From an uncultured Verrucomicrobiae bacterium (GTDB taxonomy: Bacteria > Verrucomicrobiota > Verrucomicrobiia > Limisphaerales > J093): 46,143 nucleotides of DNA. Below the pieces are notes generated by a model, which saw only the letters and a program-made list of their open reading frames with translations, searched no databases and was not told the DNA's origin. Position numbers and translations under genes: made by a program. The stretch covers positions 1 through 46,143 of the forward strand of contig CALJWR010000240.1 of NCBI GenBank assembly GCA_937976685.1, read 5' to 3'. Shown here piece by piece: positions 8,331 through 15,343 of this stretch (position 1 is the first letter of the stretch; the number at the start of each line of letters is the position of its first letter).

Positions 8331-9515
8331 TTGAAGATCCTCGTCGCCAACATCGGCTCCACTTCGCTGAAGTGGCGGCTGTTTGACTTCGCCAACGGCG
8401 GCGAAGCGATGCTGCACAAAGGCGGTTTCGAGCGGGTCAGCGACTATGCGGCTGCCATCGAGGATTGTCTGTCAGAGCTCAAACAAGCCGGAGTTCTGTC
8501 AAACGAGGCCGAGTTGGCCGGGGTTGGTTTCAAGACCGTCATTGCCAGGGACGTGACCGGTTGCGTCCGGTTGACGGAGGGCGTCCTGCGCGCGATGGAG
8601 GCCTACAACGGTCTCGCCCCGGCGCACAATCCACCGTACATCGCGGGCATTCGGCAATTCGCCCGGCGGATGCCGGCGACGCCGTTGGTGGGCCTCTTTG
8701 AGACCGCATTCTATCAGTGGGCGCCCGAGCCGGCGAAACGGTACGCGGTGCCCGTCTCGTGGCACGACCTCGGTGTGCGCCGCTGGGGTTTCCACGGTGC
8801 CAGCCACAAATTCATCGCCGAGCGCAGCGCCGAATTGCTCGGCCGGCCCGACGTGGCGCAGCGGGTGCAGAATCTTTATCGGGACGGGGGTGCCTCGCCG
8901 GTCAACTCTCCTGCGCTTCGCGTGATTTCGTGCCACCTGGGAGGCAGTTCCTCGGTGACGGGGATCCTGAACGGCGTGGCCCTCGGCAACAGCCTTGGCA
9001 TGAGCCCGCAATCGGGATTGCCGCACAACAATCGCGTCGGCGATCTGGACGCCTTTGCCCTCGGCTACGTGATGCGTTCGACCGGCCTGTCCCTCGATGA
9101 GGCGGAGCGCCTTCTCAGCAAAGAGGCGGGCCTGAAGGGATTGAGCGGTGGTTACGCCGACCTGCGCGATCTTCAGGCGCAGATCGCCGCGGGCAACCAC
9201 CGCGCCCGGCTTGCGGTGGACTTTCTCGCGCATGAGGCGCGGCGCTGGATCGGATCGTATTACCTCCAACTGAACGGACTGGACGCGCTCGTGTTCACGG
9301 CGGGCATGGGGGAAAACGAACCGGAGATCCGGTCGCTCATCACCGCCAACCTGGATCAACTGGGCATCCTGCTCGATCCCGCCAAGAACGCGACGGCCCG
9401 GGCCCGGGAGGCCGACATCAGCGCACCGGATTCCCGGGTCAAGGTGTGGGTCATTCCCACCAACGAAGAACTGGTCGTGGCGCGCGAAGTGCGACGCCTC
9501 CTGGAGGCGCAGTAA
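8331..9515 (+). CDS. Acetate kinase-family acyl kinase of the BMC
   Basis: Acetokinases transfer phosphate from an acyl phosphate to ADP, giving ATP and the free acid. By context this one would act on the product of PduL, for example lactyl phosphate. The 394-residue product keeps the ASKHA fold marks: N-terminal NIGSTSLKWRLFDF, the GFHGASHKFIAERSAELL segment with its catalytic His region, and FTAGMGENEPEIR near the end. Other usually fixed motifs differ: HLGGSSSV replaces HLGNGAS, and the MGTRSGD loop reads HNNRVGDLD, keeping the Arg. The start is a TTG at 8331. The carbonic anhydrase gene follows after four bases, so the two are almost certainly co-transcribed. A role in housekeeping acetate metabolism is less likely. 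Confidence 0.9.
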   Translation: MKILVANIGSTSLKWRLFDFANGGEAMLHKGGFERVSDYAAAIEDCLSELKQAGVLSNEAELAGVGFKTVIARDVTGCVRLTEGVLRAMEAYNGLAPAHNPPYIAGIRQFARRMPATPLVGLFETAFYQWAPEPAKRYAVPVSWHDLGVRRWGFHGASHKFIAERSAELLGRPDVAQRVQNLYRDGGASPVNSPALRVISCHLGGSSSVTGILNGVALGNSLGMSPQSGLPHNNRVGDLDAFALGYVMRSTGLSLDEAERLLSKEAGLKGLSGGYADLRDLQAQIAAGNHRARLAVDFLAHEARRWIGSYYLQLNGLDALVFTAGMGENEPEIRSLITANLDQLGILLDPAKNATARAREADISAPDSRVKVWVIPTNEELVVAREVRRLLEAQ

Positions 9516-9519
9516 TCCC

Positions 9520-10236
9520 ATGCGATCGCTCCGTCATCTCTTTGAGAACAACCGGGCCTGGTCGGAGGACCTCCGGCGGCGCGATCCCCAATTCTTCGCG
9601 CGGCTGACGCGGCAGCAAAAACCGCAATACCTCTGGATCGGTTGCTCGGACAGCCGCGTGCCGGCCAACGAGATTGTCGGGCTGCTTCCCGGGGAGATCT
9701 TTGTACACCGGAATGTCGCCAACGTCGTGGTGCATACCGACCTCAACTGTCTGTCCGTGTTGCAGTACGCGGTGGACGTTCTGGGCGTGCGCGACGTGAT
9801 CGTCTGCGGACACTACGGTTGTGGCGGCGTGCTCTCGGCCTTGCGGGGAGACCGTTTGGGCCTGGCGAGCAACTGGCTGCGCCACGTCCAGGACGTCTAT
9901 CGGAAGCACCAAGCTCGCATTGACGGACTGGGCGGCGAGTCAGCGCGCTGCAACCGGCTCTGCGAGCTCAACGTGGTCGAGCAGGTCATGAACGTGTGCC
10001 AAACCACGGTGGTGGCGGAAGCGTGGGGCCGCGGTCAGCGCCTCGCGGTGCATGGCTGGATTTACGGCCTGCATGATGGCCTGCTGCGCGATCTCGGACT
10101 CTGTGTCACCGGCCCGGAGCAAATGGCTGCGGCCCTCGCGGCCGCACTGGCTCTCATCGGTGATTCCCCCGAAAAGATCTCACCCCGAGCCGGCCCCCCG
10201 GGCCACCCATTCTTGTCAACGACCTTAGCCCGTTAA
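9520..10236 (+). CDS. Beta-class carbonic anhydrase inside the BMC operon
   Basis: Beta carbonic anhydrases interconvert CO2 and bicarbonate with a zinc ion. The 238-residue product has the full metal and catalytic set: Cys42-Ser-Asp44-Ser-Arg46 (CSDSR) and His98-Tyr-Gly-Cys101 (HYGCGG), with HRNVANVV and VHGWIYGLHDG further along. This is the layout of bacterial Can-type enzymes. After the domain there is an Ala-rich helix (EQMAAALAAALALIG, about residues 203-217) and a loose Pro/Gly tail, which could be a C-terminal targeting peptide. It sits four bases after the kinase and 19 before a BMC-H gene, so it is part of the operon. Its role is unclear, since the known pathway neither makes nor uses CO2. 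Confidence 0.93.
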   Translation: MRSLRHLFENNRAWSEDLRRRDPQFFARLTRQQKPQYLWIGCSDSRVPANEIVGLLPGEIFVHRNVANVVVHTDLNCLSVLQYAVDVLGVRDVIVCGHYGCGGVLSALRGDRLGLASNWLRHVQDVYRKHQARIDGLGGESARCNRLCELNVVEQVMNVCQTTVVAEAWGRGQRLAVHGWIYGLHDGLLRDLGLCVTGPEQMAAALAAALALIGDSPEKISPRAGPPGHPFLSTTLAR

Positions 10237-10255
10237 CCTCATCCCAAAAAACATT

Positions 10256-10537
10256 ATGCCTCAAGCCATTGGAATGCTCGAAACCCGCGGCCTCGTCGCC
10301 CTGGTGGAAGGAACCGACGCCATGCTGAAAGCCGCGAACGTGGAACTCGCCGGCCCGATGACCCAGGTCGGCAACGCACTGGTCACCGCGGTCGTGGTGG
10401 GCGATGTCGCCGCCGTGAAAGCCGCCGTGGACGCCGGCGCCCAAGCCGTAAAGTCCATCAGCGGTGAGGTGGTCAGCGTTCACGTCATCGCCCGACCGCA
10501 CGCTGATGTTGAAGCGGTGCTGCCGAAGAAAAAGTAG
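10256..10537 (+). CDS. BMC-H shell protein 3
   Basis: This 93-residue BMC-H protein begins PQAIGMLETRGLVALVEGTDA and ends with the usual VHVIARPHADV followed by a Lys-rich tail. Its pore loop departs from both paralogues: where they have IGGG or IGSG it has QVGNAL, putting Asn/Ala at the constriction. The substituted loop suggests a different selectivity. It may be the hexamer that handles the substrate of the adjacent carbonic anhydrase, but that is only a positional guess. Confidence 0.94.
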   Translation: MPQAIGMLETRGLVALVEGTDAMLKAANVELAGPMTQVGNALVTAVVVGDVAAVKAAVDAGAQAVKSISGEVVSVHVIARPHADVEAVLPKKK

Positions 10538-10621
10538 GCGGACGGCGGAAGCCAGACGCCTGACCGTGGCCGCTGGGGCACCGTTCCAGACCTTGGCTTC
10601 TGAACCCTGACTTCTCCCGCC

Positions 10622-10939
10622 ATGTTCCTCGCCAAAGTCGAAGGTTCGGTCGTCGCGACAAAGAAGGACCCGGGCATGACCGGCCGCAAGCTGCTTCTGC
10701 TCCGCCCCATGCTCGTGGACGAGAAGGATCCGGCCAGGTTCCGCCCGGGGGCGAACACGATCGTCGCCGTGGACAGCGTGGGCGCCGGCGAAGGCGAACT
10801 GGTCCTGTTCTGCCAGGGGAGCTCGGCACGACTCGCGCCGGGACTCAAGGACTGCCCCGTGGACGCCGTGGTGATCGGCATTGTGGACACCGTGGATGTC
10901 CTCGGTCGGCAGGTTTTCAACGCCCGGACCCAAGCCTGA
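10622..10939 (+). CDS. BMC-P shell protein 1 (EutN/CcmL family)
   Basis: BMC-P proteins form the pentamers that cap the vertices of the icosahedral shell. The 105-residue product has the family start MFLAKVEGSVVATKKD, the central GRKLLLLRP strand, a TIVAVDSVGAGEGELV segment and the closing DAVVIGIVDTVDV. The C-terminal extension is short. It follows BMC-H 3 after 84 bases and precedes the aldehyde dehydrogenase gene. Confidence 0.94.
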   Translation: MFLAKVEGSVVATKKDPGMTGRKLLLLRPMLVDEKDPARFRPGANTIVAVDSVGAGEGELVLFCQGSSARLAPGLKDCPVDAVVIGIVDTVDVLGRQVFNARTQA

Positions 10940-11010
10940 TGGCACGCTGACTCCTGGCCACTCGTCGAACCGCTACGCCGCATCTGGAACCCCCAACTCC
11001 CCCTCCCCGC

Positions 11011-12504
11011 ATGAGCACATCTCTCCCGGTCAACGAAGCCCTCATCCGTGACGTCGTCAGCGAAGTTCTCAGCCGCCTGGGCAAGGGCGCTCCCCCAGCC
11101 GCGTCGCCCGCGGTCAACCCCGCCTGCGGTTGTCCGACTGGCGCGAAGCCAGCCGCAGCACCGCCCCGCGGCACTTTTGGGGTTTTTCAGAACGCCGATG
11201 AGGCGTGCGCCGCGGCGCATGCGGCCTATCTGCAGCTTTCCGAAAAGGGGGTCGCCGGGCGGGTCAAGGTGGTGCAGATCGTCAAGGATCTCTGCTTCGC
11301 CCACGCCAAGGAGTGGGGTCGGATCGAACTGGAGGAAACGAAGATCGGCCGGCTGGACCACAAGATTGAGAAGCTCCTCGGGCAGCGAGGCATTCCGGGC
11401 GTGGAGTTCCTGAATCCCTACGGTCTCAGTGGCGACCACGGCATCACGCTCGAGGAGTACGCCCCGTTCGGTGTGATCGGCGCGGTGACGCCGAGCACGC
11501 ATTCAATTCCGACGATGGCCTGCAACATCATCAGCATGGTCGCCGCAGGCAATGCGATTGTCTTCAACGCGCATCCCGGAGCCTACAAGTGCGCGGTCAT
11601 GGCGGCGCGCGTCTTCAATGAGGCCATCCATCGCGAGCTGGGCATCGAGAACCTCGCCTGCATTGTGGATCCGCCAACCCTCGACTCCTTCAACGCCATC
11701 GCGAAAAACGAGCACGTCCGGCTCCTCTGCGTGACGGGCGGGCCGGGCGTCGTGAAGGCTGCCATGGCCAGTGGCAAGCGCGCCATCTGCGCGGGGCCGG
11801 GCAACCCTCCCGTGCTGGTGGACGGAACCAGTTGCCTTGCTAACGCGGCGCGCTGCGTCGTCCTAGGCGCCGCCTACGACAACAATCTGCTTTGCATCGG
11901 CGAGAAGCAGGTCTTCGTGTTGGAACCGTACTTCGACAAGTTCACGGCGGAGCTTGAGAAGGCAGGTGGCTATCGCCTCACGGACGCCCAGGTCGAACGG
12001 CTGACCAAGGCGGCGTTCGTGATTCCGCCGGGCACCGGCGCGGGCTGCGGTCATCCGGTGGTGAATCGCGATCTCGTGGGACGCGACCCCGAGGTGCTCG
12101 CCCGGGCGGCGGGGGCGAGCATCCCCGCCGGCACGCAACTGCTCTTCGCCGAAACACCCCCCGATCACCTGTTCGTGGACGAGGAGCAGATGATGCCGTT
12201 TCTGCCCATCGTGCGTGTCAAGACGGTCGAGGAGGGAATTGCGCACGCCAAACGGTCAGAGCGGGGCTACAAACACTCGGCCATGATTCACTCGCACGAC
12301 GTGGCGAACATGACGGCGATGGCCAGGGCCCTTGAGACCACGCTCTTCGTGAAGAACGGCGCCTGCGTGGCAGGCCTTGGCCATGGCGGCGAGGGCTATG
12401 CCAACTTCAGCATCGCCACGACCACCGGCGAGGGCATCTGCAACCCGCGCACCTTCACGCGCGTTCGCCGCTGCGTGATGGTGGACAAGCTGAGGATCTT
12501 CTGA
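11011..12504 (+). CDS. CoA-acylating aldehyde dehydrogenase of the BMC (PduP/EutE-like)
   Basis: This enzyme oxidises an aldehyde with NAD and CoA to the acyl-CoA; here the substrate is probably L-lactaldehyde. The 497-residue protein has an N-terminal amphipathic helix (NEALIRDVVSEVLSRLG, about residues 8-24), then an Ala/Pro linker, which is a clear encapsulation peptide. The dehydrogenase domain follows with VTPSTHSIPTMACNIISM, CVTGGPGVVKAAMASGKR and the catalytic cysteine Cys295 in NNLLCIGEKQ. CAGPGNPPVLVDG and the C-terminal TGEGICNPRTFTR are typical of the PduP/EutE branch. No SD is present; the upstream 25 bases are mostly C. A GC hairpin follows the gene at 12542. Confidence 0.94.
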   Translation: MSTSLPVNEALIRDVVSEVLSRLGKGAPPAASPAVNPACGCPTGAKPAAAPPRGTFGVFQNADEACAAAHAAYLQLSEKGVAGRVKVVQIVKDLCFAHAKEWGRIELEETKIGRLDHKIEKLLGQRGIPGVEFLNPYGLSGDHGITLEEYAPFGVIGAVTPSTHSIPTMACNIISMVAAGNAIVFNAHPGAYKCAVMAARVFNEAIHRELGIENLACIVDPPTLDSFNAIAKNEHVRLLCVTGGPGVVKAAMASGKRAICAGPGNPPVLVDGTSCLANAARCVVLGAAYDNNLLCIGEKQVFVLEPYFDKFTAELEKAGGYRLTDAQVERLTKAAFVIPPGTGAGCGHPVVNRDLVGRDPEVLARAAGASIPAGTQLLFAETPPDHLFVDEEQMMPFLPIVRVKTVEEGIAHAKRSERGYKHSAMIHSHDVANMTAMARALETTLFVKNGACVAGLGHGGEGYANFSIATTTGEGICNPRTFTRVRRCVMVDKLRIF

Positions 12505-12541
12505 TGCGCGCACACGGTCCTTGGTTGGCGGTCCCCCGTCG

Positions 12542-12563
12542 GCCGCGGAAGACAACCCGCGGC
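12542..12563 (+). promoter_or_regulatory. Intra-operon GC hairpin after the aldehyde dehydrogenase gene
   Basis: A perfect 7-bp stem (GCCGCGG/CCGCGGC) with an 8-base A-rich loop lies 38 bases past the stop codon, in the longest gap of the operon (150 bases). No U-run follows. It may protect the upstream mRNA 3' end or lower expression of the downstream BMC-P genes, since pentamers are needed in far smaller numbers. Confidence 0.4.
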
Positions 12564-12654
12564 GGCCTCGCCGGAGCTCCAGCCGGGAAGCTCCCGCGAC
12601 TGGCTGACGAAACCACCCGCCAGGAACGCGGACCCCAGAGCAACCTGTCAACCC

Positions 12655-12963
12655 ATGCTCCTCGCCCGTGTTGAAGGTTCGGTGATCGCCACCCGGAAGC
12701 ATCCCAGCTACGAGGGCTGGCGGCTGTTGATCTGTCAGCCGATCGCTGCTTCTGGTGAGCCCGAAGGAACGCCCCAGATCGCGATTGATCCCCACGGCGC
12801 CGGCCTGCACGAACGCGTCATCATCTCGTCCGACGGCATGGCCGCGCGTCTGGCGGTGGGCGATCCGAAAAGCCCGGCCCGCTGGATGATCATCGGGTTA
12901 GTGGATGAGCCCGAGTCGCTCGCCGCCGCTGTCCCGCAGACGTCAAGGAGTCCTGCAGCATGA
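12655..12963 (+). CDS. BMC-P shell protein 2
   Basis: This 102-residue vertex protein of the EutN/CcmL family begins MLLARVEGSVIATRKHPSYE and has the WRLLICQP strand and IAIDPHGAGLHERVIISSDG core. The end is a loose Pro/Ser/Ala tail. Its stop codon overlaps the start of the next BMC-P gene (ATGA), so the two are translationally coupled and probably made in fixed proportion. Confidence 0.94.
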   Translation: MLLARVEGSVIATRKHPSYEGWRLLICQPIAASGEPEGTPQIAIDPHGAGLHERVIISSDGMAARLAVGDPKSPARWMIIGLVDEPESLAAAVPQTSRSPAA

Positions 12964-13262
12964 GACTTGGCACCGTCATCGGGCGGGTGACGCTCAGCAA
13001 GACGATCCCTCCCTTCAAGGGGGGGCGCTGGCTGGTGATCAGTCCCTTCACGCGACAACATTTTCAGCATCGGCGCGAACCGCCCGTGGGCTTGAGTCGC
13101 GATCCTTCCTTGGTGGCTTACGACAGTCTCGGTGGCGGCGTGGGCGATACCGTCGGCTTCAGCGAGGGACGCGAGGCGGCCATGCCCTTTGACCAGCCGA
13201 CGCCCGTGGACGCGATCACGGTGGCGATCATTGACGACGTGTTCTATTCACCCCAGACCTGA
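12960..13262 (+). CDS. BMC-P shell protein 3
   Basis: This 100-residue BMC-P protein is the most divergent of the three. It begins MRLGTVIGRVTLSKTIPPFK with GGRWLVISPF next, and ends with the family's closing strand DAITVAIIDDVFY. An insertion rich in Arg and Pro around residues 36-50 replaces the short loop of its paralogues. Three different pentamer proteins in one locus is a known feature of PVM-type loci. It overlaps the preceding gene by four bases. Confidence 0.93.
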   Translation: MRLGTVIGRVTLSKTIPPFKGGRWLVISPFTRQHFQHRREPPVGLSRDPSLVAYDSLGGGVGDTVGFSEGREAAMPFDQPTPVDAITVAIIDDVFYSPQT

Positions 13263-13293
13263 AGGCCGTGGCTCACGGCTCCATGCCTGACCT

Positions 13294-14361
13294 ATGAAGA
13301 AAGTCCTCAGTCAACGTGACGTGGAAGAGATGCTCCGTCAGGGAGCGGATCTCACCGCCATCCCAGCGGACACCATTCTCACACCGTCCGCCCGCGACCT
13401 GCTCCGCGACGTGCTGGAAAACGTCCGCACTCCGTCCAGCCTTACGACTCCGACCAGGGTCGCCGTCGCGGCCGCCAGTTCGACGCAGCCGCCGGCGAAG
13501 CCTCTGAACTCAAAGTCGCCCAAGGCCGAACTGGAGGCCTTCTTCCACTCGGCTCACGCCCTCGATCTCAAGCAGCAAATCTGCGAGATGGGCCGCCGTC
13601 TGTGGCAGCGTGCGTATGTGGATGGCAACGGCGGCAACATGGCCATCCGCGTTGGCGAAGACATCGCCCTTTGTACCCCGACGCTGGTCAGCAAAGGCTC
13701 GCTCAAGCTCGAAGACATGTGCCTCGTGGACTTCGAGGGGAATCAGTTGCTCGGCATCAAGAAGCGCACCAGCGAGATCCTGATGCACCTGCAAATCATG
13801 AAGCGGCAGCCCAAAGCCATCGCCACGTGCCACTGCCATCCGCCCTACGCCACGGGCTTCGCGGTGGCCGGCATCGTGCCCCCGACGTGCATGCTGCCGG
13901 AGTACGAGGTCTTTTGCGCGGTGGCCGTCGCACCGTACCGGACGCCCGGCACGCCGGAGATGGGCAAACTCGTGGCCGACCTCGTGGACCAGCACAACAC
14001 CATCCTCATGGCCAACCACGGTGTCGTCACGTGGAGCCACAACAACATCGAGGAGGCCTACTGGCGGATGGAAATCATCGAGGCGTACTGCCGCACCTTG
14101 ATGGTCGCGGCCCAGCTCGGCGTGAAGCCCAACACATTCTCGCCCCAGCAGCTTCAGGATCTGCTCAAGATCAAGCAGAGCCTCGGCTACGTGGACCCGC
14201 GTTACGGGCTGAAGGAATGCGAACTTTGCGACAATGACGAGTGGCGCCCGGGGGTCACCTGCCAGGTCCCGGCCCAATCCGAGACCACGACCGGCTACGA
14301 CGCCGAGGCGGAAGCGGTTGTCCAGGCCGTGACCGATCAGATCATGGCGCAGCTCAAGTGA
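13294..14361 (+). CDS. Class II aldolase (fuculose/rhamnulose-1-phosphate type) with targeting helices
   Basis: This enzyme cleaves L-fuculose-1-phosphate or L-rhamnulose-1-phosphate to DHAP and L-lactaldehyde, the signature step of the PVM microcompartment. The 355-residue protein has a zinc site in HCHPPYATG (His180, His182) and NHGVV (His242) and a catalytic Glu at 161 (TSEILMH). The aldolase domain spans about 85-275. Before it come two predicted helices (residues 5-17 and SARDLLRDVLENVR near 35-48) and a Thr/Pro/Ala linker. After it is a Cys-containing segment (KECELCDND) and a terminal helix, EAVVQAVTDQIMAQLK. Both ends therefore resemble encapsulation peptides. No sugar kinase or isomerase gene accompanies it, so the exact sugar cannot be fixed. 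Confidence 0.9.
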   Translation: MKKVLSQRDVEEMLRQGADLTAIPADTILTPSARDLLRDVLENVRTPSSLTTPTRVAVAAASSTQPPAKPLNSKSPKAELEAFFHSAHALDLKQQICEMGRRLWQRAYVDGNGGNMAIRVGEDIALCTPTLVSKGSLKLEDMCLVDFEGNQLLGIKKRTSEILMHLQIMKRQPKAIATCHCHPPYATGFAVAGIVPPTCMLPEYEVFCAVAVAPYRTPGTPEMGKLVADLVDQHNTILMANHGVVTWSHNNIEEAYWRMEIIEAYCRTLMVAAQLGVKPNTFSPQQLQDLLKIKQSLGYVDPRYGLKECELCDNDEWRPGVTCQVPAQSETTTGYDAEAEAVVQAVTDQIMAQLK

Positions 14362-14413
14362 GCCTCGCGTCGCTCCAGTTCCGTCCCTGTTGCTGCTTGA
14401 TCCCTCCTTGCCC

Positions 14414-15340
14414 ATGAAAGTCACAATCATCGGTGGCGGCGGCCGCGTCGGCTCCTGCGCCGCCTTCGCCCTTCAGTGCGGCGGCGTGGTCGCCGAAATC
14501 CAGTTGATGGACGCCAACCAGGCGGCCGCCGAAGGCGAGGCGCTCGATCTGCTGCACGGCGCGGCATTCACGGCCGATCAACGCCTGTACGCGGGCGACT
14601 ACGCGCGGGCGGCCGACAGCGACCTGTTCCTCATCACGGCCGGCCTGCGGCGCAAACCCGACGAGTCCAGGCTCGACCTCATCAACCGTAACGTCGCGCT
14701 CTTCACCCAGATCCTCGACGCGATCAAGGCGGCCGGTTTTCGCAGGGACGCTCACGTGTTCGTCGTGTCAAACCCGGTGGACATTCTCACCCAGCTCGCC
14801 GTGGGGCGACTGGGTCTGCCTTGGTCGCAGGTCTATGGCTTGGGCACCATGCTGGACAGCGCCCGGTTCAGCTCCCTGATCGCGGACGAATTCAAGCTGG
14901 CCCCCACCCAGGTCAAAGCCCTCATCCTGGGCGAACACGGCGATTCGATGGTGCCCATCTGGTCCAGCGCCACGGTCAATGGCCTGCCGCTGGCGGGCCT
15001 GCCGCAGTTCACGCCGGGTTTTCAGAACGCGGTCTTCGAACGGACCAAGGGCAGCGGCGCCGAGGTGATCAAGCGCAAGGGCGGTGCGGGCTGGGCGGTG
15101 GCCGTCGCCATCCGGGACGTGATCCACGCCGTGGCGTTGAACCAGCGGCGGTTGCTGCCCGTGTCCTCCCTGGTGCAGGGCGCGTACGGCATTCGCAACG
15201 TTTGTCTCAGTGTGCCGTCGGTCGTGGGACGCGCCGGCGTCGAGAAGCACGTCGAGATCAAACTCTGGCCGAAGGAGATTACCGGCCTGCAGAACTCGGC
15301 GCGGGCCCTGGAGGACACCCTGGCCAAGGTCAGGGCGTAA
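14414..15340 (+). CDS. Lactate/malate-type dehydrogenase of the BMC operon
   Basis: This is a 308-residue NAD-dependent 2-hydroxyacid dehydrogenase of the LDH/MDH superfamily. It shows the nucleotide fold (IIGGGGRVGS, acidic Asp in LMDANQ favouring NAD), SNPVDILTQLA, GTMLDSARF with the catalytic Asp and substrate Arg, and GEHGDSMVPIWS with the catalytic His. The specificity loop reads AGLRRKPDESRLDL. An Arg stands where lactate enzymes have Gln102, as in malate enzymes, while the rest of the loop looks lactate-like. ATG 14414 (MKVTIIGG) was preferred over TTG 14390. It probably recycles NADH or processes the lactate made by the compartment; which of the two is not shown by the sequence. Confidence 0.88.
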   Translation: MKVTIIGGGGRVGSCAAFALQCGGVVAEIQLMDANQAAAEGEALDLLHGAAFTADQRLYAGDYARAADSDLFLITAGLRRKPDESRLDLINRNVALFTQILDAIKAAGFRRDAHVFVVSNPVDILTQLAVGRLGLPWSQVYGLGTMLDSARFSSLIADEFKLAPTQVKALILGEHGDSMVPIWSSATVNGLPLAGLPQFTPGFQNAVFERTKGSGAEVIKRKGGAGWAVAVAIRDVIHAVALNQRRLLPVSSLVQGAYGIRNVCLSVPSVVGRAGVEKHVEIKLWPKEITGLQNSARALEDTLAKVRA

Positions 15341-15343
15341 CCC

